From a virus, in the IMG/VR virus record IMGVR_UViG_3300035660_000049, positions 1 to 33,841 of that record: a stretch of DNA of 33,841 bases, one strand, 5' to 3'. Under the pieces are notes generated by a model. It saw nothing but the letters and a program-made list of their open reading frames with translations. It had not been told where the DNA came from and searched no databases. Of this stretch, positions 26,499 to 33,479 are shown piece after piece. The position numbers and the translations under genes were made by a program. Position 1 is the stretch's first letter; every line of letters begins with the position of its first letter.

Positions 26499-27413
26499 TC
26501 AATCCACGAACACTGCCAGCCTTTGCCCGGCGTAAAACAGAGCAATCCAATTGCCATCCGCGAGCCTGGCCCATAGATCGTTGCCAACATATTTCGTTTC
26601 CAACACCTGAACCTTCGTGCCATAGACCAAAACCCGTACAATTGGATACGACGTACTGGCTCCAGCGCGCACTCGCAGCCAGGGGAAGGCAATAATTTTC
26701 ACGGTCTTGATTTCGTTGACAGGGGGAGGAGTAATCGGCGTGCCGCCGTAACCCAGCCAGGCCTTCAGATCCGCTACCGTGCCGGGGAAAATGTTGATAT
26801 CCATCGGCCGGCTCGATCCAGGCAGGATGATCCTATCGCCGCTGCATTGCCACATCCGCACCGCTCCCGGCGCTTTATTTGCGTTGACTGGCGGCCATGT
26901 GAGTTTCCCGATCTTCATCCGCAGCTCATCCCAACTGATCGTGATACGGCTGGCGGGATACATCGAATAAGGGTATTGAGACCACCAGATGTCCGCTTTC
27001 GGCCACGGCGAAACTTCCGCCAGGAACCACTCTCCGGTATAAATGTGAGCCCGCCATATCGCTTGGATCCGCCACATGAAATCGTCGAGCTGCGCTCCAT
27101 ACATGGCTGGCGAATAACCGCTCTTGCGCACCTCCACATCGATCGCAACCGCCGGGCAACCTTTCGGCATGTGCGCCAAAAGCCAGTAGTAGTTCTCCTT
27201 GCCGGTGACCCAAGGATTGTAGACAAAGTATGGCCAGCGTACGAATGCCTCTGCCTCTGCCCACTGCCTGGCAAAACCTTCGTCCATGTGGTGCCCGCCA
27301 TATATGCTGTTCAACCGGATCACCAGTCCGCTCAGGCCCCCGGCGAACATCACCGCCTCGTCAACCTCCAGTTGGCCAGCCCATGTATCCAATACCAATA
27401 TATAATCTTTCAT
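26499..27413 (-). CDS. GH25 lysozyme-type endolysin with SH3-like C-terminal domain (304 aa)
   Basis: Residues 1-210 fit glycoside hydrolase family 25 muramidases: [37 protein letters not shown] and the AIDVEV catalytic-type strand. Residues 235-304 form a bacterial SH3-type wall-binding domain ([20 protein letters not shown], then [20 protein letters not shown]). It hydrolyses peptidoglycan for host lysis. There is no signal peptide, so export would need a holin. Unusually, the gene lies in the early region and not with late lysis genes. The ribosome-binding site GGAGAA lies in the preceding HNH gene. Confidence 0.85.
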   Translation of the reverse strand: MKDYILVLDTWAGQLEVDEAVMFAGGLSGLVIRLNSIYGGHHMDEGFARQWAEAEAFVRWPYFVYNPWVTGKENYYWLLAHMPKGCPAVAIDVEVRKSGYSPAMYGAQLDDFMWRIQAIWRAHIYTGEWFLAEVSPWPKADIWWSQYPYSMYPASRITISWDELRMKIGKLTWPPVNANKAPGAVRMWQCSGDRIILPGSSRPMDINIFPGTVADLKAWLGYGGTPITPPPVNEIKTVKIIAFPWLRVRAGASTSYPIVRVLVYGTKVQVLETKYVGNDLWARLADGNWIALFYAGQRLAVFVD

Positions 27414-27892
27414 TGGGATTCTCCAAAATTAAGCCGGGCAAATTCCCCAAATAGTTTGAACGCTGCATCATCATAAGCACGCGCGGCTTCCTCTAGAGAA
27501 TTATGAAAACCGAGACGTGTTCTTATCCTATTACACGAAATATATGCTTCCCACTTTCTGATCTTCTTATTCCAACTAACACCCTTGAACCCTGACGTGT
27601 TATCTTTGCGGATGGGACAATTTTGCTGTTGCTGCGAATTCGTACAAATTCGAAGATTGGATTTTTGGTTATCTAACTTATTGAGATTGATGTGATCAGT
27701 CTCCAACCCATCCGGAGGTTTCAGGATTTCGCAATGCATATAAATCTTTATCTTTTTCCCGCCTTCCCGCTCACTCCTATTGGCATATTTCTGACCATCG
27801 TAGCACCACTTATGCTTTGATATCCGTTCATGGTCGTCGTCATCTACGAGTACGAGCGCAATTTTGCCTTGCGTGAGTTTAATCTCTTTCAT
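27410..27892 (-). CDS. HNH-AP2 homing endonuclease (160 aa)
   Basis: Residues 30-95 hold an HNH-3 core ([20 protein letters not shown], then [20 protein letters not shown]). Residues 100-155 are an AP2-type DNA-binding domain ([20 protein letters not shown], ending [20 protein letters not shown]). This architecture is typical of free-standing homing endonucleases. It lies between the ParB-like and endolysin genes with four-base overlaps on both sides, so insertion left the operon intact. Its DNA is A/T-richer than the neighbours. Its C-terminal end resembles that of the endonuclease VII-like gene at 17597. Confidence 0.88.
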   Translation of the reverse strand: MKEIKLTQGKIALVLVDDDDHERISKHKWCYDGQKYANRSEREGGKKIKIYMHCEILKPPDGLETDHINLNKLDNQKSNLRICTNSQQQQNCPIRKDNTSGFKGVSWNKKIRKWEAYISCNRIRTRLGFHNSLEEAARAYDDAAFKLFGEFARLNFGESQ

Positions 27893-29781
27893 TTTGCCGC
27901 CTCCGTTTCTGCCGAAACAATCACAGTCTTCCCGTCCAACCCTTCATATTCCTTCAGGCCTTCCAGGAAAGGCTGAGCCAATTCCAGCCAGTTCTCCGGG
28001 AGCTTCACGCCCCAGGTCTTCGCTATGCCCTGCAGATGCTTCGCCGTGGTAAGCGGGCCATTTTTTTTGATTTGATGATCGACAATGTTATCCAGGGCAT
28101 GTTCAGCCAACTCCTGCCGCAGAAGTTCGAGCTTCTTTCCTTGACTGGCTGCCTCGAATTTCTTGTCGGGATCCTTTCCAAGAAGTGCCAGAAGTGGCTC
28201 GATCTTTTTCATACCGTAAAAGGCAGGCGCAAAGATTGGCGCAGCCACATTCTCTATGAAACTACTGCAACGCCTATGATTCTCCCATTTATGATGCTCC
28301 CATTCGATATCATAAAGCCTTCGCGCTTCTGTCTGTTTCTTATCCTGCGCGCTGCTATCATTGGCCTTCTTGCGTTGCTCGATCAGCTTGTGAGCTGTCT
28401 TGCCGACGGCGATCGCCTGCACGATGTAGCTATCGGTGAAATCATGCTTATTGCCATATATGCTCAAGGATGAGCTATATTTCTCCTGCAGGCAAACATC
28501 GTCGCGGGCATCGAAGATCTTCTCGAATTTGCCGTTGTCGTTCCATTGCTTTTCGAGCGTATAGGTCTCTTTCCCATACCCCTTTGGATCGTAGATCGGA
28601 ATACCGAGCTCTTTCGATAGCCGCTGGAGCTCAAACTTGCTCCAGGCCTTGACCTTGCGTTTGTGGCAGGCAGCAAAAGCACAGTAATGCGCTTTGTCCA
28701 CCCGGGCATAGAATGGGCAGGCCGTGCAGGCCGGCGGATCGATCAGGTGCACCAGGCGCTCGATGTCATTCTCTGGAGCGCCATCCGTGATCAGCTTCTG
28801 CGTAAGTTCTGGCTTCCTAAGACAAAGCACTTCATTCCACTTCCTTAGCCTGGCTCGCATCTCGGCCGCCGAAGGTTCCCAGCCAAGCGCCTTGGCTTCC
28901 TCGGCTTCACTGATCACGGGCAGCAGGTCGTTCGGGAAATTCTCCTTGCTCATGGCCAGCGGCCAGAGTCCCTCCCCGGCCTGCGGCGCTTCCTGGTCCC
29001 GCCAGGAGCTCCACATTTCGACGCCTTTGGTATTATTTTTCAGCCGCTGGTTAACGACCAACTCTATGTCGGCGTTCGGTTTGGAGATTTCCTTGGCCGC
29101 CTTTGTAACCGCTTCCTCGCCGGCCACCCGCTGGATGGTGAGCAGCTTGCGAGCCGTTCCAACCGTCATCTCGCCGGCTGCCAGTTTCTCCTGTACCGTT
29201 GTCGGTAAATCCAGCAGCCGCACCGCGCCGCGCACCGTGGCATCATTCATGCCGAATAATTCTCCCGCCTGCCGGCTGGTAGCGTGGAACTCATCCATGT
29301 AGCGTTTCATGGCGGCCGCCAGTTCCACCGGGTTCAGATCCTTGCGGTGGATATTCTCGGAGATCGCCATCTCGAACATCCGCTGGTCGGACAGGTCCTG
29401 CACCTCCAGCGGCATGATATTGAAATCACGTCCGGCTTTTCCTGCTGCATGAACCCACTCGATCAATTCCGTTTTATTGCCATCTTCCCGTGAGGTGCCG
29501 GCCGCACCTTCGGCCGGCACCTTACGGGCACCTTCGGCCAATCCGCTTTGAATGCTGGCCAACAGTCGGAACGCTTCCAGCCGCCGGTGGCCAATGGCCA
29601 ATTGGAATATAGCCCCCTTACCAGAAGGTGGTGGGGTAGGGGTAGGACGCCCCACCGGGATCTGCATCAGCCCGTCCCTTGCAATCGAGAGCGCCAACTG
29701 CTCGATGCCCACCGGATCAATCGCCTGGCGTGACTGCCAGGGATTGGGCTCGATCAGATCGAGCCGGTACGCATCAGTCAT
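27889..29781 (-). CDS. ParB-like protein with long C-terminal region (630 aa)
   Basis: Residues 1-130 form a ParB/Srx-like N-terminal domain ([29 protein letters not shown]), followed by an HTH-type segment ([20 protein letters not shown]). ParB proteins bind DNA and use CTP; phage versions serve partition or gene regulation. Two insertions interrupt the N-domain: [12 protein letters not shown] and [20 protein letters not shown], encoded by repeats. Residues 380-420 have a Cys/His cluster ([20 protein letters not shown]). The start at 29781 overlaps the upstream gene by eight bases, whereas the longer frame is a shadow. The C-terminal half is unrecognised. Confidence 0.8.
   Translation of the reverse strand: MTDAYRLDLIEPNPWQSRQAIDPVGIEQLALSIARDGLMQIPVGRPTPTPPPSGKGAIFQLAIGHRRLEAFRLLASIQSGLAEGARKVPAEGAAGTSREDGNKTELIEWVHAAGKAGRDFNIMPLEVQDLSDQRMFEMAISENIHRKDLNPVELAAAMKRYMDEFHATSRQAGELFGMNDATVRGAVRLLDLPTTVQEKLAAGEMTVGTARKLLTIQRVAGEEAVTKAAKEISKPNADIELVVNQRLKNNTKGVEMWSSWRDQEAPQAGEGLWPLAMSKENFPNDLLPVISEAEEAKALGWEPSAAEMRARLRKWNEVLCLRKPELTQKLITDGAPENDIERLVHLIDPPACTACPFYARVDKAHYCAFAACHKRKVKAWSKFELQRLSKELGIPIYDPKGYGKETYTLEKQWNDNGKFEKIFDARDDVCLQEKYSSSLSIYGNKHDFTDSYIVQAIAVGKTAHKLIEQRKKANDSSAQDKKQTEARRLYDIEWEHHKWENHRRCSSFIENVAAPIFAPAFYGMKKIEPLLALLGKDPDKKFEAASQGKKLELLRQELAEHALDNIVDHQIKKNGPLTTAKHLQGIAKTWGVKLPENWLELAQPFLEGLKEYEGLDGKTVIVSAETEAAK
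29488..29539. repeat. Long palindromic element inside the ParB-like gene
   Basis: The 52-base element matches the reverse complement of 31235-31286 except for one base. It contains the palindromic core plus an internal second unit. On the minus strand it encodes [18 protein letters not shown], in frame, between conserved ParB segments. Confidence 0.85.
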
Positions 29782-30250
29782 GGTGCACCTCGCTCTCCGG
29801 CTCCATGCCCTGGGCGCTGCCTTTGGCACCGGTGACTCGCTGCCGGCCGGCTAAGGGGTGATGCAGGATCGTCCCGGGTTCGAACACGCCCTTAGACAGG
29901 CGGAGGTTCTTTTCCTCGATTGTGATCCGTTCTGAGATTACATCCGAGCCCGGCAAGAATACCCGCCAGGCTTTTATCAGCTTTCCAAAATTGCTGCGAT
30001 GTCCGATGGATCGCTCGGACATCGCAGTGATCATCTTGGGTTTGCGTTTGGGGATCGTCTTCTCGCGCTTGTCGTTCCCGCTGAATAAGGCCATCAATGC
30101 CGCAGCCTGGCGTTCGTCCTTGACCAACAGGTCGAAGGATTCTACGAATTCGATGTGATTCTGGCCGCAGGCAGCTTCCAGGCCTGCAATCACCGTCTCC
30201 AAGTCGTCCCGGCTGATCGGCGCCGTGATGTGGATCTTTTGCTCGTTCAT
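29774..30250 (-). CDS. Unrecognised early protein (158 aa)
   Basis: GGGAG lies eight bases before ATG 30250, preferred over an in-frame GTG three codons earlier. The N-terminal half (KIHITAPISRDDLETVIAGL, then CGQNHIEFVESFDLL) looks like an alpha/beta domain. The centre is basic (DKREKTIPKRKPKMITAMSE), and the C-terminal part (SKGVFEPGTILHHPLAGRQR) may form a small beta domain. No family is recognised. The gene precedes the ParB-like gene with overlapping translation. Confidence 0.62.
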   Translation of the reverse strand: MNEQKIHITAPISRDDLETVIAGLEAACGQNHIEFVESFDLLVKDERQAAALMALFSGNDKREKTIPKRKPKMITAMSERSIGHRSNFGKLIKAWRVFLPGSDVISERITIEEKNLRLSKGVFEPGTILHHPLAGRQRVTGAKGSAQGMEPESEVHHD

Positions 30251-30263
30251 GGTTTTCACTCCC

Positions 30264-30479
30264 TCACTTCCCTAACCAGGTATGCTTAGCAAAACAGTAA
30301 TATTTAACTTTCTGGTTACAACAAAATTCGGTTGGATAATATTGCTGCATGAATTTAGGAGCTGCTGCTGAGAGCAACATGCCTACAAAGCACAAAATAA
30401 ATAAAGACTGGTACTTATGGTTGATCATCCCGATTAGGTGCTGCGCACCGAGTAGGTACTGCGTATCGATCTTTTTCAT
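30264..30479 (-). CDS. Small membrane protein (71 aa)
   Basis: One hydrophobic stretch (LFILCFVGMLLSAAAPKF) follows a short polar start, and a Cys/Tyr-rich tail (EFCCNQKVKYYCFAKHTW) follows it. A weak AAGGGA site precedes the ATG, five bases after the upstream stop. It is a candidate inner-membrane accessory protein of the early cluster of small membrane proteins. No family is recognised. Confidence 0.5.
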   Translation of the reverse strand: MKKIDTQYLLGAQHLIGMINHKYQSLFILCFVGMLLSAAAPKFMQQYYPTEFCCNQKVKYYCFAKHTWLGK

Positions 30480-30482
30480 GGG

Positions 30483-30755
30483 CTATCCCTTGCCGACTCG
30501 TGCATGCTGCAGGTGCGCTAAAGCATTGTCCAAAAGATCTTGATTGAAATCCATTTTGAATTTAGCGATCAAAAGTGCAGCAGTGGCATCTTCGATGGCT
30601 TCGGCGCTTTTGTAAGGTAAATGTTTTACTTGGGCTGTCTCGAGCACGGAGATCCGATCACGCAGATGCTTTATTTCTGCGTAAGTCATTCCGATGGCAA
30701 TTCCAGCGACGAGTGCAGCCAGGATGGAGAGGATGATCAAGAGAGCGTAAGGCAT
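30483..30755 (-). CDS. Membrane-anchored helical protein (90 aa)
   Basis: An N-terminal span (YALLIILSILAALVAGIAIG) is followed by a coiled-coil segment (YAEIKHLRDRISVLETAQV) and a helical C-terminus (LLIAKFKMDFNQDLLDNALA). This single-span plus coiled-coil shape resembles phage spanin-like or accessory proteins, but no family match is visible. Its start overlaps a 28-aa membrane peptide gene by 19 bases. Confidence 0.62.
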   Translation of the reverse strand: MPYALLIILSILAALVAGIAIGMTYAEIKHLRDRISVLETAQVKHLPYKSAEAIEDATAALLIAKFKMDFNQDLLDNALAHLQHARVGKG

Positions 30756-30823
30756 AGGATTATCCCTAAAAGTATTATGACCACGGCGGCAATCACCAGG
30801 AGGTAGATCGTTGTTTTATTCAT
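30737..30823 (-). CDS. Tiny membrane peptide (28 aa)
   Basis: The frame MNKTTIYLLVIAAVVIILLG, then IILCLTLS, is a single membrane span. The ATG at 30823 follows GAGG by six bases. It overlaps the 90-aa gene start. Such short membrane peptides are common in phages, sometimes as holin regulators or small toxins; no role can be assigned. Confidence 0.6.
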   Translation of the reverse strand: MNKTTIYLLVIAAVVIILLGIILCLTLS

Positions 30824-30831
30824 ATCTCGCC

Positions 30832-31092
30832 TCAAAAAGTTCGTACAATTTCAGCCTTTCGTTGTAAGATGAAATCATGAAACAATATTTTCCTTACCGC
30901 TGGCATTCCCAGCACCTGTGTTTCGTACCGCTCCAGCAGCTGCAGCATCACCGACGCGCTGGAGTTCCAGCGCTCGGTCGCCGCGGCAGCCTCGGCTGGG
31001 TCGTCGAATGTGACCTTCCGGACCGTCATCCGCACGCCCAGGACCTGCGTCTTATATCTCACGGCTTTTAATCGGTCGATGACCATTCCCAT
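30832..31092 (-). CDS. Unrecognised early protein (86 aa)
   Basis: It begins MGMVIDRLKAVRYKTQVLGV and continues with alternating charged residues and a helical region (PAEAAAATERWNSSASVMLQ). AAAAGGTCA precedes the ATG at 31092; a second ATG two codons later is possible. It overlaps the end of the DUF1737 gene by 41 bases. The function is unknown. Confidence 0.55.
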   Translation of the reverse strand: MGMVIDRLKAVRYKTQVLGVRMTVRKVTFDDPAEAAAATERWNSSASVMLQLLERYETQVLGMPAVRKILFHDFILQRKAEIVRTF

Positions 31093-31468
31093 TGACCTTT
31101 TCCTTATGCTTGAAACTAGATCCAATGGCGGCGCCCAGGTCATGGAAGTCATTCATGCTCGGCGTCTCCGGGACCTGAACGTTATATCCAGCCGGCTCAC
31201 CCAGGGCAGTCTCGACCTTCCCAGCAACCGCATGGGCCGAAGGTGCCCGTAAGGTACCGGCCGAAGGTGCGGCCGGCACCTCACGGCCGGATGGATCGAA
31301 GCTCACCATCGCTTGGAAATAATGGACATCTGTCACATGTCTTTCATATCCCACAACCTCAACGAACGGATTGCCCCATAAATCCCAACCATTGGCCAGG
31401 CGCTCGGTAACCACATCGCTCAGTTCATCGCTGGAAGGACGTTCCAAGAGTCTATATTTATGCGCCAT
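31052..31468 (-). CDS. DUF1737-type protein with in-frame palindromic insert (138 aa)
   Basis: Residues 1-58 match the DUF1737 family (YRLLERPSSDELSDVVTERL, then GWDLWGNPFVE and YFQAMVSFD). The following part, [19 protein letters not shown], is encoded by a 52-base palindromic element. The last 50 residues (PSMNDFHDLGAAIGSSFKHK) look flexible and basic. The start at 31468 follows AGGAGAGATGAG. DUF1737 proteins are small phage/bacterial proteins of unknown role. Confidence 0.75.
   Translation of the reverse strand: MAHKYRLLERPSSDELSDVVTERLANGWDLWGNPFVEVVGYERHVTDVHYFQAMVSFDPSGREVPAAPSAGTLRAPSAHAVAGKVETALGEPAGYNVQVPETPSMNDFHDLGAAIGSSFKHKEKVNGNGHRPIKSREI
31235..31289. repeat. Long palindromic element inside the DUF1737 gene
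   Basis: It matches the reverse complement of 29488-29539 with a single mismatch. It encodes [17 protein letters not shown] on the minus strand, a different peptide from the ParB copy because the orientation relative to coding is opposite; it remains open in both. Confidence 0.85.
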
Positions 31469-31478
31469 CTCATCTCTC

Positions 31479-31616
31479 CTACGAACCCAGTCGCTCGGCC
31501 AGCCAGAAAGCGAAGAGACAACTGCCCATGCAGCCGGCCGCCAGGAGCGCCAGGACAAAATAGACAATGCCCCAGGCTAATCGTTGATCCCTGTCGAGTT
31601 CATTATTCTCGGTCAT
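31479..31616 (-). CDS. Small membrane protein (45 aa)
   Basis: The frame begins MTENNELDRDQRLAWGIVYF and continues VLALLAAGCMGSCLFAFWLA, one hydrophobic span. It ends ERLGS. AAAGGA precedes the ATG by about eight bases. It overlaps the nucleotidyltransferase gene stop by 14 bases. The role is unknown. Confidence 0.6.
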   Translation of the reverse strand: MTENNELDRDQRLAWGIVYFVLALLAAGCMGSCLFAFWLAERLGS

Positions 31617-32151
31617 TGAGAATTTCCTTTCTGACGGGATATAGCGTATTCCAGGTTGGCGGGACTTTCGCCCCGCGTTCGGCTGGGTCTACGCCCTCCA
31701 AGTCCAACAGCCGCAGGAAGTCCTCTTCCTCCGGCATGGGCAGCGATTCCCCGTTGCGGAAGACCTGCCCATCCTGCACACGGCAATTCGACGGCAGCCG
31801 GCCCCCTGCAGAGCGTTTCGATACGATCCAGTGCGAGAAATCCGCCGGGCCGGTGCGGATGGTAAACAGCACGCCCCATTGCGCCGGCGGGCGTACCAGG
31901 AAAAGGTCCAGGAGGATAACTTCGGGCAAGAGGATCTTTTTATACCGGGAGCCATTTATCATGAAGCTGGCGCCGGGCAGCAGTGTGGGCAGCAGCGCAT
32001 CGGCGAAATCGTTGGGAATGGCGACGATCTCGATGTCGCCTACTTCTGGCTCGCCTCTGCGGATGCTGCCGGCGATCTCCGCCCGCACACACTGCGGAGC
32101 CAGCAAATCTAAAACCTTCTCGGCAATCGCTCGCGATTTCAGGAATTCCAT
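31603..32151 (-). CDS. Minimal PolX-like nucleotidyltransferase domain (182 aa)
   Basis: The catalytic signature AGSIRRGEPEVGDIEIVAIP has the GS..RR..GD(I)E pattern of DNA polymerase X/beta palms. The third acidic residue is in ILLDLFLVRPPAQWGVL, followed by TIRTGPADFSHWIV. Residues 1-20 add a helix. The 8-kDa and fingers domains of full PolX are missing, so it is a stand-alone palm. Possible roles: gap filling, nucleotide transfer to RNA or protein, or defence-related use; all inferred. The start at 32151 was picked after the zinc-ribbon gene stop; an earlier ATG (32172) is possible. Confidence 0.75.
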   Translation of the reverse strand: MEFLKSRAIAEKVLDLLAPQCVRAEIAGSIRRGEPEVGDIEIVAIPNDFADALLPTLLPGASFMINGSRYKKILLPEVILLDLFLVRPPAQWGVLFTIRTGPADFSHWIVSKRSAGGRLPSNCRVQDGQVFRNGESLPMPEEEDFLRLLDLEGVDPAERGAKVPPTWNTLYPVRKEILNDRE

Positions 32152-32152
32152 T

Positions 32153-32407
32153 TCAGGTATCCCATCGTTCATCGTCGGTCTCGTATGTTCCTTTGGGGTT
32201 GATCTCCAGTGTGCCCCGGCAATCTGGAAACAGAATGCAACCCCAGAATGGATCCCAATCTTTCTCTGGCGGAGGCCAGCGAAGCACCATTTTCGCTCCG
32301 CAGTCGGGGCAGGAAGGTTCGGATTTAGTCCGAATAATTCTGGTCCGGGCATGGATTGCGAAGAGCGCAGCGAGACCCGGGGAGTACGGGGCTAAAGATA
32401 CTGGCAT
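32153..32407 (-). CDS. Topoisomerase-type zinc-ribbon protein (84 aa)
   Basis: Residues 34-70 read CPDCGAKMVLRWPPPEKDWD and FWGCILFPDCRGTLEI, the four-Cys zinc ribbon found at the C-terminus of DNA topoisomerase I. As a separate small protein it may bind single-stranded DNA during replication. The first 30 residues (SLAPYSPGLAALFAIHARTR) are hydrophobic/basic. The start overlaps the Cro-like gene stop. Confidence 0.7.
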   Translation of the reverse strand: MPVSLAPYSPGLAALFAIHARTRIIRTKSEPSCPDCGAKMVLRWPPPEKDWDPFWGCILFPDCRGTLEINPKGTYETDDERWDT

Positions 32408-32409
32408 GA

Positions 32410-32703
32410 TTACTTTTCCTCCCCCGCCACGTACACCACCGGCACCGCCTGCGTCCCCTCCGGCATGGGCAGCGCATCGGGATACCCGGCCAATTGCATC
32501 AGCTCCTGGCCGGCCAGGATGCCGTATCCCAGGATAAAGCGACCGAATGCCTCCACCGAAAAGATCGCCTTGCCCCGCAGCAGATCCCAGGCATAGGCAT
32601 AGCCGTAGTCCATCTGCTTTCGAAAATCGTTGATGGAGATCTCATTCTCCGCCGCCCAGGCCTGCAAGCCTGCTTTTAGTTTCTTGCCGTCGAATTCGGC
32701 CAT
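32410..32703 (-). CDS. Cro/CI-superfamily HTH protein (97 aa), first leftward early gene
   Basis: The helical domain KAGLQAWAAENEISINDFRK, then YAYAWDLLRGKAIFSVEAFG, fits the HTH_XRE fold, and LAGQELMQLAGYP is a typical C-terminal end of phage Cro/CI-type proteins. The Pro/Val-rich tail (TQAVPVVYVAGEEK) is flexible. It lies directly downstream of a consensus leftward promoter and opposite a CI-like gene, so it is probably the lytic (Cro-like) regulator. The DNA target is inferred to be the palindrome at 32765-32780. Confidence 0.78.
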   Translation of the reverse strand: MAEFDGKKLKAGLQAWAAENEISINDFRKQMDYGYAYAWDLLRGKAIFSVEAFGRFILGYGILAGQELMQLAGYPDALPMPEGTQAVPVVYVAGEEK

Positions 32704-32754
32704 TTGGTATTCCTTGCTTTCCGTAAAAGATACGTAATGTTTCTTTACAGATAC

Positions 32755-32783
32755 ATCATATAATACAAATACGAATTTGTCAA
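32755..32783 (-). promoter_or_regulatory. Leftward early promoter
   Basis: TTGACA (32778-32783), a 17-base spacer and TATGAT (32755-32760) on the minus strand give a strong sigma-70 promoter for the early operon, starting near 32748. It overlaps an operator-like palindrome, which supports repression in lysogens. Confidence 0.85.
32765..32780. promoter_or_regulatory. Operator-like palindrome at the early promoter
   Basis: ACAAAT ACGA ATTTGT is a perfect inverted repeat with a four-base centre, covering part of the spacer and -35 box. A second, weaker dyad (GTAA..TTAC) lies at about 32734-32748. The palindrome is the best candidate site for the CI-like or Cro-like protein. Confidence 0.6.
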
Positions 32784-32797
32784 TAGTTGAAACAAAG

Positions 32798-33253
32798 ATG
32801 ACGCTCCTAAGAAACCAACACTATGTCAAAATGTTGCTAATGAAAAACTTCATTCCGATGAAACCACCAGGGGATCCCTTTGGCGATTGGCTGCGAAAAG
32901 AGAGAGAGAAACGGGATTGGTCTCAGGCTGATCTTGGCAAATGGTCTGGTCTAGGAAGGTCCGCCATCAATAAACTCGAGAACCACGATCAATATCCCAC
33001 AACCTACAACTGCATAAGTCTTTCAGATGCGCTAGATATGCCCCCAGAAGATTTAATGAGAATAGCGGGATTATTACCATCCAAACGAGATAATAATCCC
33101 CTTGAAAATAAGATCAATTACCTAATATCCAAATTCTCAACAGAGGAAGATAAAGAAGATGTTCTCGCCTATGTGGAGCTACGCCACCGAATCGCTGAAA
33201 AGCGGGGGAGAAATGAAACAAAAGAGAAAAAACCCAAATCTTCAAGGGCTTAG
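32798..33253 (+). CDS. CI-like XRE-family repressor (about 151 aa)
   Basis: The HTH is clear: FGDWLRKEREKRDWSQADLG, then KWSGLGRSAINKLENHDQYP, followed by ISLSDALDMPPEDLMRIAGL. The C-terminal part (NPLENKINYLISKFSTEEDK, then ending KEKKPKSSRA) is helical and basic. There is no LexA-type Ser-Lys protease domain, so induction would not be by classic RecA-stimulated self-cleavage. The exact start is uncertain: no ribosome-binding site is seen, and ATGs at 32798, 32831, 32840 and 32858 are all possible. A leaderless or weakly translated mRNA is possible. Divergent from the Cro-like gene, it is the likely lysogeny repressor. Confidence 0.8.
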   Translation: MTLLRNQHYVKMLLMKNFIPMKPPGDPFGDWLRKEREKRDWSQADLGKWSGLGRSAINKLENHDQYPTTYNCISLSDALDMPPEDLMRIAGLLPSKRDNNPLENKINYLISKFSTEEDKEDVLAYVELRHRIAEKRGRNETKEKKPKSSRA

Positions 33254-33479
33254 CTGCTTTGATATACATTTGATTTTATTTTATATAATCTGGGTGCGTT
33301 TTCGCAGGCCTGCTCTGCCCAGGCCGGTGCATTTTGCCCTGGTTGCCTGCCTTTGCATGTTTATCTTGTTACCCGTCATGCCGGCCCATCCGCTCGCCAT
33401 TCCCACGACCATCGGCGCGGGGATTTCATTTGCTCTACTTCTACAAGGAGGAAATAAGCATTGGTTAAATTCAAGTTAA
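33213..33479 (+). CDS. Small membrane protein in the lysogeny operon (88 aa)
   Basis: The frame begins MKQKRKNPNLQGLSCFDIHL and has two or three hydrophobic stretches (ILFYIIWVRF, VHFALVACLCMFILLPVM, IPTTIGAGISFALLLQGG). It overlaps the repressor's end by 41 bases and the lipoprotein start by 19. GGGGGAG precedes the ATG closely (two bases), which is not ideal, so coding status is moderate. The middle RRPALPRPV is encoded by a GCAGGCCTGC-type palindrome. Confidence 0.5.
   Translation: MKQKRKNPNLQGLSCFDIHLILFYIIWVRFRRPALPRPVHFALVACLCMFILLPVMPAHPLAIPTTIGAGISFALLLQGGNKHWLNSS

Noticed and set aside
31460-32395. Long rightward frame (311 codons) opposite the nucleotidyltransferase gene
   Set aside because: It opposes several genes with clear motifs and ribosome-binding sites; its own sequence is Ser/Arg/Pro-rich without a domain.
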